In this document: positions 9,832-20,788 of the stretch, piece after piece | How the letters are laid out: every line of letters starts with the position of its first letter | Position numbering within the stretch: position 1 is the stretch's first letter | Origin: Bathelium albidoporum | Taxonomy: Eukaryota > Ascomycota > Dothideomycetes > Trypetheliales > Trypetheliaceae | Length of the DNA: 64,000 nucleotides | Direction: 5' to 3' | Assembly (NCBI GenBank): GCA_021031095.1 | Contig: JAGFVP010000005.1 | Span: 124,001 to 188,000, forward strand | Notes under the pieces: model-generated | The model's input: only the letters and a program-made list of their open reading frames with translations | What the model was told of the DNA's origin: nothing | Databases searched by the model: none | Translations under genes and position numbers: made by a program

Positions 9832-11166
9832 CTTGGAGGATCGGATCAGGCCAAGACAATGAAACAAGGATGACGAAATAAACGGAACGCAGTACTTTGG
9901 TGCTAGAGTTTTCGAAAAGGCCCCGCATCAGGTTGTGCACGACGTCCCAAGGTAATGTGTCTACGCACAAGCCGTCGACGCGCTGTGATGCTTGTACCCA
10001 GTCAAGTGGATGACGAGTGGGCCACAAGCAGGTAGTGGCCTGGCCCTTACTTATGGAGGAGGTCCAACGCCCATGTACACCACCAAGGCGCGTCCGATTG
10101 ATAGCGTAGGAATCCCGCATCCTTCGAGCCTGGTGTTTACCTATCTAGGTGCGATCTGTAAGAGAATTCAAAAGCCTGGGTTAGATCGATTTCCATGATC
10201 AACAACGCTATCAATCGGATGCGCCCAGGTGGTGTGGGAGGCTGTATTTGGAAATCTAATCAGGGGTCCCAAAAAGGAATACTGACAAATAAACGAATGA
10301 TAAATATAGCATTCGAAAATCTCGAAGAAAGCCATAAGCAGAACAAGGCCAGTGTCCGATGATCTGTTTGTTTGATAAGTTTCACTAAGCCCAGGTACTT
10401 TTGTTTGGCCTGACTTGGACTTTCTTGATAATTAACTGGATGTACAGAGTAGCAACGATTCTCTCTGGCAGCCTCTCGTGCTTCTTGGGGGCGGTGCAGA
10501 AGAAAGGATCGACTCCAACAGCTGTTTCTAGCAGGTAAAGCAGGCAGTGCAGTTTCGAAGAGATGCACACATGCATTAGCGCGGTAGGGGCGTGTTAGAG
10601 GCATCGAGATGCCAATAACATAAGTGGCTAGGACAATCGCGGCGTCCCTAAACTTGGGTTTCACTCTTGTACCTATTATGCCTACATGTTCAATAAGTCA
10701 ATTAACAGCTACAGCATTTAACGAGGGGCATCACAGAGACGTTCAGTCTTTGCTATGTGACATGTCTTCTGACATCCAAATTAGAGCGTCTTCGTGAGCG
10801 GAAGTGATCGACAACCAGCCTCAGTGGAGATTGAGGAAGGGAATCACGTAGCGAGCTGAATGAATTAGGGGCTTGGCGTGGCTTTGGGGGCGCTTTAACT
10901 TCCTAGGTAGTCAAATTGAATATGCGCTAACGCTGATAGGTGTTTTGACACTTAACCTAGCCTGAAGCTGGATCCGTAGGGGATTAGTGGTCGCTGTGCT
11001 TTTTCAGCTTAAGCATGTTGAAAATTATCGCGCGCCCTGATCTATCTTGCATCTATCTGCCATCATCTTCCTGTTCCAAACCACATCCATTGTTGACAGT
11101 AATTGCCATCCCTTCTCTGCTTATGTCAATTGGCTAAGTCCGCCCAGAACGTTTCGTGATTCTATT
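9832..11166. other. Divergent intergenic region, DUF7708 / AAA genes
   Basis: About 1.3 kb separating two divergently read genes. Open frames such as 10260-10664 (-) have no recognisable family pattern. T-rich pyrimidine tracts just before 11167 are compatible with a promoter for the AAA gene. I see no RNA gene or repeat. Confidence 0.4.
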
Positions 11167-13711
11167 ATGGGCGAAGCGGATGAGCCAGTAAATGCGTCAG
11201 AATCGGCTTCTAGAGATCTTAAGGCGGACGGCGCCGATGTGAATAGCGATGGTACCAGCTTGCCGGCAACAGGAACACCAGAATCCAACACAGAGAATCA
11301 GAAACCATCCGCGCATAGTGACATTATTTACAAAGTCGAATGTCATGACAGACAGGATACTTTGGTTAAGAACTTTGAGTCTGATAAACCGTTCGACGAT
11401 TTAGTGGTCTCTCAACACTCTTTGCAAGAGCAGAATGAAGTTACCTCCGATCTTACCAAGAAGGGAGCGATTTTGGAAATCGTAACGCATGTCAATGGCA
11501 GCACGCTGCCTGGTGCGTACACTTCAAATGACGAACACAATGCATCGCTGCCACGAACCCTGAAGGATTTCGCAATAAACTCTAAACGGCCAACAACGAT
11601 GATTATCAGATCCCAGCTTCTGCTCAAGATGATTCGAGGAATCGTAACATATTATCCCCCACAGGAGCTGACTGGCGATACTGTTGCTATCGTAGAACCA
11701 TTTCCGGTTCTGATGCATCACATGGATGAACTTGCAAACCTACTCAGCGAGCTCAAGGCTGAATGTGTCCAATTGGCCAACGAACCAAACCATCTGGTCC
11801 ATGAGAAAAGCCGTCACCTCCAGGTGCTGCTTGGTTATCTTCAACCAGTGTTCAAGAAAGTTGTGAGACCTGCTATTGAAAAGCTGAAAAGGTCGACTCC
11901 AGTTGTGACATTTGATACAATTTGGTATCTATATCGGCCAGGAGCAGATCTTTACGTCAAGCTGTCGCCAAAAGCGGAAGAGAGAATCGGGACTGGGATT
12001 GTGATGCACATGTCGCCGGAGCGTGCAGATGATAGCCGTCGACGTGAAAAAGAGCAACCTGGCATGTACGTCAATTATTTCAAGCTCCAATCCAACGGTG
12101 TTACGATAGGCCGGGGCGGCCTGGCTCGGCTTATCGAGTATTTTGAAGGAGAGCGAGAGGTGACCGCACTGCCCATATACCCGGCTAGCTTCTGGGACAG
12201 CGTTGATGGAGGAGAACGTCGTCGAGAACTTGAAGATCGAGGCGAACATGTTTTTCAGATATCTCGAGATGGACATCGACAGATGAAGTTTACGGGCAAC
12301 ACTTGCTCGGAGCGCAAGGTCTATGTAAGCCGCTTGAAGACTCTATGGTTTCACGTGAGTGATGACTGACACCGACAGTATGAAAATGCATCTGTTCTTG
12401 TGGACGACGCTTCTGCACTCAGGTACATCAACGAAAAGGTTGATGTCGACTTTAAGACAGTAGGACTTCTCCGACATCCGTTGAATACACAAAAAGACCC
12501 ACTGTGGGATACGTACGACAATATCTCGATTCGGAAGGCTTCCAGCCTGTCGAAACACCAGTGCTTTTTGATGCCACAACTCGTCTCTGTCTTTGTTTTG
12601 AAAGACAAGAGTTGGCGTGAGTAATCAGCCTCTTATCTCATCGAGTACTCACCCGATATCCTGCCCTTGAGAGACAATGCAAACGACCGATACGTGCATA
12701 CTGACATTTGAGTTTAGATGTCGCTGCGATCGATAACCTTTCGGACATTCAAAGCCAAGAAGAGGTGATGAAGAGTTTGGTATTGGAAGACAGTAATATG
12801 GAAATACTGCAAGCAATATGCCAAGCACACGATCATGCGTGGAAGATCGAGTTCATCGAGAATAAAGGCGAAGGACAAATTATTCTTCTCCATGGACCGC
12901 CCGGCGTGGGAAAGACATATACAGTGGAATCCTTTGCGGTAGCTTCCGGTAGACCGCTCATCACACTGACGGTAGCGGACATCGGATTGGAAGACGACCG
13001 GATCGAGAACGAGCTTGCAAAATGGTTCTCCCTTGCAGAAATCTGGAATGCCATTCTTCTGCTTGATGAGGCAGACATTTTTATGGAAAGGAGATCGCGT
13101 GCAGATATACAGCGCAATGCATTGGTATCAGGTGTGTCCTCGCTCCTTAGCGCATATGGTCATCTTTAACTAATCCAGTTTTAGTCTTCCTGCGTCAAAT
13201 GGAATATTTCAAGGGCGTCTTTTTCTTGACAACCAATCGTGTCGGTCATATTGACGATGCTTTCTTGTCACGCGTGGCAGTGATAATTGGCTACGACCCA
13301 TTAAGCGATGAAAGGCGTGCGAGGATCTGGAATGGATTCTTTGCTAAACTTCAAAAAGACATGGAACGCCGAAAGCAGGAAGGATCCAAGCCAATCATCC
13401 AGGTCAGTAAGTATGCAAAACAGTATGTCCTTTACGACGAGGAGATCAAGGCGCTGGAGTGGAACGGCCGAGAAATCAGGAACGCGCTTCAGACAGCAAT
13501 CTCACTCGCGAGGTATAGAGCTTCGAGAGATGCGGGAGGTACCGACGACCAGGTCGTGGATGTGGAGGTCGATCATTTCAAAAGTGTGATGCGTATGAGT
13601 AAGTCGTTTCGCGGATACATGGACAGCATCAGTAAGTTACCTGAAGCGGAGCGAGCAAAGAGGGCATGGGATCGAAACGACGATTTTAGGCATCATAACA
13701 GCGACCGGTAA
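11167..13711 (+). CDS. AAA ATPase with N-terminal DUF7025-type domain
   Basis: Four exons: 11167-12324, 12379-12616, 12718-13131 and 13185-13711, 778 residues; introns of 54, 101 and 53 nt, all phase-consistent. I take ATG 11167 (MGEADEPVN); the open frame extends upstream only with a non-ATG codon. Residues 1-170 are polar. The middle (VTFDTIWYLYRPGADLYV, then FDSVDGG-like and RKVYENASVLVDDASA) fits the DUF7025 region of fungal AAA proteins. Walker A GPPGVGKT lies near residue 525, Walker B ILLLDEADIF near 580, and FFLTTNRVGHIDDAFLSR supplies sensor-1 and arginine-finger elements. It is a Bcs1/CDC48-like remodelling ATPase of unknown substrate. The first intron could instead be 24 nt (12355-12378); the 54-nt choice restores RKVYENASVLVDD, which suits the family better. 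Confidence 0.85.
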
Positions 13712-14083
13712 TAGTCGGCCTTTGCTACCTCGGTTGATCATCAGTTCCGTAGCACAGGGTAGATATAACCCTATAGAGGCTTGAAGAGCACCTACCTGGG
13801 TTTGCCTACGAGCCTTTAGGTACAGCAACATCGTGCGTCCGAAGTCTTGGGAGTATCGGAGATCAAGGCTGGGAATAATAGACCAGATGAATCGGAGTTC
13901 TTTGGCATCGAAATGCAGTCCGGCTCTGTATCCAGGGCGGTTGAGCGGGGCCACGTGATCTCTCACTAAGCGGGGTGGACGAAATGGAAGCCGGCGGGCT
14001 GGTAAAACAGGGGCCCATGATCCCGTCTTTCTGTCCCCTCTCTGTCTATAGTCAGTCTTCAATCATTCGATTACGTCCTGGCC
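13712..14083. other. Intergenic region before lipoyl synthase
   Basis: About 370 bases containing the 3' UTR of the AAA gene and the LIP5 promoter. I see no other feature. Confidence 0.4.
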
Positions 14084-15564
14084 ATGGCATCATCATCTAC
14101 TTCTCGCTGTCGGTACTTGTGGCCCCCGAACACAAGCTCAGTTTTCCGCAATCCTTCTCGACGGAAGCCTCGACCGTTACGCACTTTCGCCACCGCCGCA
14201 TCAGACACCCCCGAAACCGATGCCACTCCTCAACTCCGCCAGGTCGCCTCGTTTCGAGACAGACTAGACTCGGGTCCATCATTCTCGGACTTTGTTGTAG
14301 CTGGCAAAGGGCCAAAGCGACGATCAGGAGCATTGGGAGAAATCATCGAGCCGGAGCATGAAGGGGTTACGCTAAGCCACGAAGATGCATTGAAGTTCAA
14401 TAGGGAGCACCAAGGATCGATCGAGGGCATTCGCCGCACAATGGTTGGGCCTCCGGGGAAGCGCAAGGAATACACGCGATTGCCTGACTGGCTTAAAACA
14501 CCAATCCCGACGAGCGATAATTTCAAAAAAATCAAAAATGATCTGAGGGGCTTGAACCTCCACACTGGTTAGTTGAGATAGCTGTTGGTCTGAATGCAGA
14601 GAACTTCCTGACAGGGATATATAAACAGTATGCGAAGAGGCACGATGCCCCAATATCTCGACCTGCTGGGGTGGCACCTCGAAATCTCGGGCTACCGCGA
14701 CAATCATGCTTATGGGTGATACGTGTACGCGAGCCTGCCGCTTCTGTTCAGTCAAGACCTCCAATCAGCCCCCACCGCTTGATCCGCACGAGCCTGAAAA
14801 TACTGCTGAAGCACTGTCGCGATGGGGTCTTGGCTATGTCGTCCTGACAGCTGTGGACAGAGATGACATCGCAGATAGTGGTGCAAGACATTTTGCAGAG
14901 ACGGTGCGCAAAATCAAATGGAAGAGTCCAACAATGCTGGTGGAGGCTTTGACAGGGGACTTCCAGGGCGATACACAATTGGTTCGCCAGGTGGCTCAAA
15001 GTGGACTGGATGTGTTTGCGCATAACATGGAAACTGTGGAAGCTCTAACACCGCAGGTGCGCGATCGGAGAGCCGGATTTAGGCAGAGCTTAAGAGTGTT
15101 GGAAGCAGCTAAAACCGCTCAGAATGGCCTGATCACCAAAACCAGCATCATGCTGGGTCTAGGGGAAACAGAAGAGCAAGTTTGGGACACATTGAAAGGT
15201 ACGTCTATGAGAATTACATGCAAAAGAGACCAGGGCCGATCACATTGGAGATGTGCCAAGAGACTATATACTAACTGGCGTGACAGAGCTCCGGAAAATT
15301 GGCGTGGATATCGTGACTTTTGGACAATACATGCGCCCCACCAAACGTCATATGAAGGTCGAAGAGTACGTAACGCCGGCTACATTTGAGATCTGGCGCC
15401 AGCGCGCTCTTGAGATGGGTTTTCTCTATTGTGCTAGTGGACCGCTGGTGCGTTCGAGCTACAAAGCGGGCGAGGCGTTTATTGAAAATGTCCTCAAAAA
15501 GCGTGCGAGCCACCGTAATGTAGCATTTGCGGGAGCCGCGCGAGAATTCAAGACTGTGGTCTAA
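14084..15564 (+). CDS. LIP5: Lipoyl synthase, mitochondrial
   Basis: Three exons, 14084-14567, 14629-15198 and 15287-15564, giving 443 residues; introns of 61 and 88 nt are both phase 1. The enzyme inserts two sulfur atoms into protein-bound octanoyl groups to make the lipoyl cofactor of pyruvate and 2-oxoglutarate dehydrogenases and the glycine cleavage system. The N-terminus is Arg/Ser-rich with almost no acids, as for a matrix-targeting peptide. The auxiliary [4Fe-4S] motif CEEARCPNISTC (CX4CX5C) begins at residue 163 and spans the first splice junction, which confirms it. The radical-SAM motif CTRACRFC begins near residue 194. The C-terminal RSSYKAGE near residue 406 supplies the conserved serine that ligates the auxiliary cluster. 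Length and motif order are standard for the family. Confidence 0.95.
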
Positions 15565-16634
15565 AAGCATCCGCGAAGACTTCACTTGTTCTATTAATAT
15601 TCGGGGGAACGAAATCAGATGACAGGCAAGAGGACCCGATCCTTTCCGACGGCACTTGGGGTCTTCTGGGCAACTTTGGTCCATTACTTACTTTCCCTGC
15701 GCCTGTTGTAGGGATCATCAATTAGCGTTGCTCCCCACGCTCACTGGTCCATTAGATGATTTGTATAAAACGGCGTGGCGATTGGGATAGATTACCTAAC
15801 GGCTGTGTGTCATTCCGGCGACGCAGTAGAAGCATCTCGGTACCTTGAAACTGGAATGGGTCAGCGCATGGGGATAATGGCCTGCAGGACTCGGTACTGT
15901 AGGGCTGCATACACGAACGTGACGTTGGCGGCGTCGAAACGAGACCTGCATCAGTCCCATTCAAACAGCCTCACATAATCAGATCCGTCGGTGGCTGCAT
16001 AAGGCGGTACTGGGCTTCAAGACGCTGGTGGCACACATACTATCAGATTCCTTGATACCCAGGGGCCCCGTCTCAACCTCTGCTTTTTCCGCCCTTTTCC
16101 ATTCTTGAATATGATGCCTTATCCAAAGTCTACCTTCTGGGCGCTCATTGTGGGCTCCTACCCGTTTTGCGAGAGCATACCTTAGTGAATTCGAATAGAG
16201 ATTAGCTCAAGTATGCTCCAGCTCTCGCTTGCTACAGCAAGCTTCTCGGGTGGATAATTGTATTGAGCCAATCCAATCGCAGTAGACGAAGCACGTTCAG
16301 TCAAGGGTTATAGATCCAAATTCCTGGAATGATTCACAACTCGGGGCTGGACGTGGGCGACAGCTTGTTGAGTCCACACGGTCATTGCCTTGGCTGGCAG
16401 TTGCTTGCGTTCCGACGCATGTGCCTATTCCCAACCGGTAAATGCTTGCAGCATCTCCCCAGGCGCGTCCGCTGAATGGCCTAGTACGGGCGAAAACGGC
16501 TATAATTCTTACATACCTTCCCTACTGAACGAGGCAGCATCAATTGGGGCAGTTGATGGCTTGTAACGGTGTGATTGGCGACAAGTCCTTGCAAAGATCC
16601 TTTGTTGTAGCTGGTCCTTCTCCACAAAATCCTG

Positions 16635-16663
16635 CGCTATCCATTGCACACGCTTGGATAGCG
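16635..16663. repeat. Small inverted repeat
   Basis: A 9-base perfect stem, CGCTATCCA at 16635-16643 and its complement TGGATAGCG at 16655-16663, with an 11-base loop. Short enough to arise by chance, listed because a stronger hairpin lies 700 bases away. Confidence 0.35.
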
Positions 16664-17332
16664 TGCGGGCGGCGCGGCTGAAAATGAGCGGGATCGGTCA
16701 TCTAGCACGTGGAAGACACAGTTGATGGACGGCATCTCGCAAGGTTCTTTCCTAGGATTATTGCCGTAGCTTGGACGTTGCTAGCTTGACCAGTGGTGTC
16801 CGAGTCTTACTGGGCTCCGTCATTCGGCAACGAACCGTCAAGGAAGCCCGGTGATCAGATGCTGGGGGCTCCCGTGGTGAGCACGGACGAGCCCGGAAGT
16901 CGTGTGTGATAAGTTCCTTTAAGTGGCATTGACTTCTCGTCGCCTTTTCATCAAACGTTGAGAACCACTGTGCCTCCCTTCCCTTCTCTCCGCATTCTCC
17001 ACGCAGATCGTTTCCATGTTCCTAGCTTGTGCGCTACTCTTTAGTCTTGATGCAAATTGCGCTCCGCCTTGACGTTACGAAATTGGGGAAATGGACAGAA
17101 ATCTTCCATTCAATGACACCAAGACAATGGAGTGACTCAACTCTTGTCTATACTCATAGGCAATTTGAAATCGAGACTACTTCATACCCCGGCTCGGCTC
17201 CTTATAATTTACTGCAAAATAAATCCATCAGTCTTTTACGTTCAGTAGTTCTAGCCCTATATTTTTCCAAATCAGCTGTCAACAGTTAAATAAAAATGAT
17301 GGCGCATTGTACTCATGCATACTCGTTTGAGA

Positions 17333-17371
17333 CTTGATAGAGGACCGCTAAACCAGGTGTCCTCTATCAAG
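17333..17371. repeat. 13-bp perfect hairpin in intergenic DNA
   Basis: CTTGATAGAGGAC at 17333-17345 is exactly complementary to GTCCTCTATCAAG at 17359-17371, with a 13-base loop between. There is no open frame or transposon signature around it. It could be a structured RNA, a palindromic protein site or chance. Confidence 0.5.
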
Positions 17372-19370
17372 GTTGCAGCCTTCTACGATTTTTGATTCTT
17401 ATACCTTTCCACCCCAAAGAAAAGAGGTTAATATCCAGCTAAAGTACCAAGGGTGCCCTAGTATCGAGTGAGTGAGGGGCTCCGCAACATAAATTTGTCC
17501 GCGCGAGTAGTAAGCACACGACCCACGACACTTCTTCTATGCCTGCCTTTTATAACCTTGGTCCTGTGGACTCGCTCTGATTATGAATTGAAATGTATCT
17601 TGTTCTATGCCCCTGGATGTAAGGCACAGCGTACTCAAGATTAAAGCCGGAAGTAGTCATGTCTATACTATGGATTTCGGGCCAGCTGTAGCATGGCTGG
17701 GACCAAGCAAAACCGAAGCGCAGACACAAACGGTAGCATATCAAAATGACGAGATACGAGGCTTTTGACAATACTTTTCCTCCTGAAACAGGATAGTCAG
17801 TGTCTTAGACGTCAATAGAAGTCAAGTGGTGATCTTAATATCTACTGGATATGGCCTGTACATTCGCGGCTGAGTCTTAGTCCTGACGAATGTTTCCTCG
17901 AGATTTACGCAAGGAAAACAAGTATACAAACACCACACCAACTTCAATACTTGTAGCAAGCTCCAGCCGCAACGAATGGCTCAAGCGATAGCAAAATCAA
18001 GCAGCTCCTATCGCAAGCGAGCCGAGCAGGTCGAGGATAGAAGTTGTATCTGGCTCAACATAATTTGCGGTTATTACGTGGTCGGAGATTTCTTGCAAGG
18101 GCGGCTAAGTCAGCGAAACTACGGACATAGGTGGAGCGCCAATTAGTTAATTAACGGAACAGCGAAGCGGACCAAACCTAGCTCGATGGTTCGGAGCGCT
18201 GGCTAAGCCTCTATCACATACTTCATTCGTTTAAGGCACCTGACCTTTACAAGCACTTGCGGTGGGTTCTGTTGGCATACGCGCATTCCTTCCCCCCCTT
18301 CGCACTTCATCATTCGAGAAGCCAGCGACAGAGCGGACGCAGCTACGTCTGTGCACGTTGGCAGGCAAAAGCTTCTAGCGCTGACCGTAGCCGTCCAAAG
18401 ATTCGAAGTCGTCGCCAGAGTTTTAGACGGTCAGCTAGATGGAGTTGAATCCGAGTCGGTGCGGTGCGTCTAGGCACGCGCGTCAATGTGGTGTCCCCAT
18501 AGACCATCCCAGTATCCGTGGTAGTGGGTCAACGCCCACGCAGAACTGTCGAGCGTGGCGGCGATCGCTAGGGAGGCGCTGGTTGGCGGTCGATTGGCCG
18601 ATGCTGGCACTGATTTGGAAAAGTGGCTGCTGGATGGGCGGATCGACCCAGACGGCCAGAGACAGAGCCAACACGCTCCTGGCTTGACTAAGCGGCAACA
18701 TAGGTATCTAGGGAAGGTTGTAAGGCCTCTCTAACCCTGACCCTAGCTCCCAGGGCATTGAAGCTTAGCTTGCCAGGCTCTCGCCTGTTCTTCCCCTCTT
18801 GCATGCAGGCCTGAAGGGCAATCCGCCATAGGCTGCCACCCTTCCATGACCACAATCAACCCGGCGTACCGACGACGTTGCGCGCGTGCTCGATTGCAGC
18901 GGCCTATCTGCACACGCTCGACGCCACTCCCCTACCAATCTCGATCTGCCTAGAGGCTGACCAGCATGTGGAGTTGGAGACTGCCTGCGCCGTACCCTCC
19001 TTACCTTTGCAAACCGCGCTTACTTAGACAGCCCTGTAGCCATGAAGCCATGATGTCCCGACACGGCCCGGCGCAATTTATCATATCTCTTTGCAGACCC
19101 ATCCTTACTAGTCATCTTGGCGTTGCACTTGTCTACCTTACCTATAAACCCCCGGTGATGCCTACTTGAGTATCCCCCACATCTGAGCCTGAGCCTCCCC
19201 ATCCACAGCAGCTCTCTTTGCCCCATATTCCACCACTCTTACACAAAGCAATCGCTCCATTCTCTACATCTTGGCGTCGGCCCAGTACTCGTAACTCGCT
19301 GCGGCCTTTTGCAGGCCCCGCTACCGTCACAGCTGGTTTTCTTTCTCTCGTAACGGTAACGGCCTCTGCC

Positions 19371-20788
19371 ATGGACTACGCAGCCTATTATGCTGGTGCC
19401 CCGCCACCACCGTCCTTTGCCGGGCATTACATGAACATGGCTCACTTACCTCCAAGCCTCCACGAGGAGAGCAATGGATCTTCGCCGGTAAGTTTTGGCA
19501 ATCTAAGCAGAAGCACGCTTTTGGCTCCCGGTCTGCGCCTGCTACCCCACTCTCTACCCTCCTCCACCGACTGTCTTCTACGCGTGCAGTGGCACGACAC
19601 CGCCGTTAACATGTTTTCAAATCGTGCCCTTACTGACGATTTTGGCAAACACCAGGACCACATGGACCAACCCAACTTCCTCACCTACGATACGTCATTT
19701 CCGGGCTTTGAGCCGAACTCGATGTTGCCGTCAGCCTCGGAGTCTTCACAACAAAATCTGCCCATGACACACGTGGGGAGCGTCGATAGCGGGGTCGGGC
19801 TAGAGGTGGACGTCGACGGATCACAGCAAGCAATAAATCCTGCTACGGGACAACTGCTGAATGGCGGTCTCTCTCAGAATGGCAATGGACCCAGAGGAAG
19901 CAGTGAGGAGAAGGAAATGACCAACTTGACGCCAGCACAAAGTCGGCGGAAAGCGCAGAACAGAGCAGCGTAGGTTCTTCCCCTTGTTACTCCACCTGTC
20001 ACTTTGAGCTCCTGCGCCGCGCATCTCGTGAGCGGGGGAGGAATCTTATTGAAACACCGTTCTCCACCGCAAGACGATTCACTAATAAGGATTGCCACAG
20101 TCAACGTGCTTTTCGAGAGCGTAAAGAACGGCACGTTCGTGACCTAGAAGCCAAGCTCACTGCTCTCGAATCCCAGTCCCACTCCCTTCAATCAGACAAT
20201 GAACGTCTGAAACTTGCACTTCAGCGTGTTGAGACGGAAAATGAGATACTACGGGCAACTTCTGCCACCAACCCCCTATCGCTTTCTCTCCCGGGCTCGC
20301 CGAGTGGTGAAGAAGCCGACGGTCTCGTGAATGGGGAGAGCGGCAAAAGTGAAACCCGAGGCAAAGCGATTGAGAAGATGCTTGAGAGTGGCGAAGCTAC
20401 ACTCGGACCTTCGTCTTGGAAACCTAGAAAAATCGAGATCCCCGTAACATTACCCGACAAGGGCACTGCTGGACCTAACTCAGCAGCTAGCGCCAAGCCT
20501 TCCTCGCCATCTCAATCAGCTCACTTTCCAGGCAGACGCCTCGTTCCGTCTCTGAATGTGTCTAGGGGTATTATTCCGAACTCGAGTACTTTACTACCTG
20601 CTGCCAAGACATGGGATCTGATTTACGCGCACCCTCTTTTCAAGCAAGGTCTCATCGACATTGGCGATGTTTGCGACCGATTACGAGGACTGGCCAAATG
20701 CGACGGTCAGGGACCCGTGTTCGAAGAAAAGGATGTAATCAGAGTAGTTGAAGGTGCCAGGAGAGGTGGCGGCGATGAACTAATCTGA
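19371..20788 (+). CDS. AP-1/Yap-like bZIP transcription factor
   Basis: Three exons, 19371-19487, 19590-19969 and 20101-20788, giving 394 residues. The second intron (131 nt, GTAGGT donor, CACAG acceptor) splits the basic region, and splicing joins SRRKAQNRAA to QRAFRERKERHVRDLEAKL, the Pap1/Yap-type basic domain with its NxxAQxxFR signature. A leucine zipper follows (L at intervals through LTALESQSHSLQSDNERL). The C-terminus carries TWDLIYAHPLF, IDIGDVCDRL and AKCDGQGPVFEE, a Cys-containing block seen in fungal AP-1-like factors of the Fcr3 type. A nuclear regulator of stress or metal/drug response is likely from family. The first intron (102 nt) is a multiple of three without stops, so its retention would add 34 residues and keep the frame. 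Confidence 0.88.

Larger units (their letters stand above)
15565..19370. other. 3.8-kb gene-poor region upstream of the bZIP gene
   Basis: No supported coding exon. Open frames here (for example 18257-18448 and 18966-19169) are short and have no family pattern. The region holds two hairpins (16635-16663 and 17333-17371). The last few hundred bases, C/T-rich from about 19140, are probably the promoter and leader of the bZIP gene. A long, structured regulatory region is common upstream of fungal developmental or stress regulators, but that is inference. Confidence 0.45.

Noticed and set aside
10260..10664. 134-codon minus-strand frame with hydrophobic patches
   Set aside because: No family pattern, no neighbour support; probably chance.
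12355..12378. 24-nt intron as the main splice in the AAA gene
   Set aside because: A 54-nt alternative with a better family fit exists, so it is kept only as a possible isoform.
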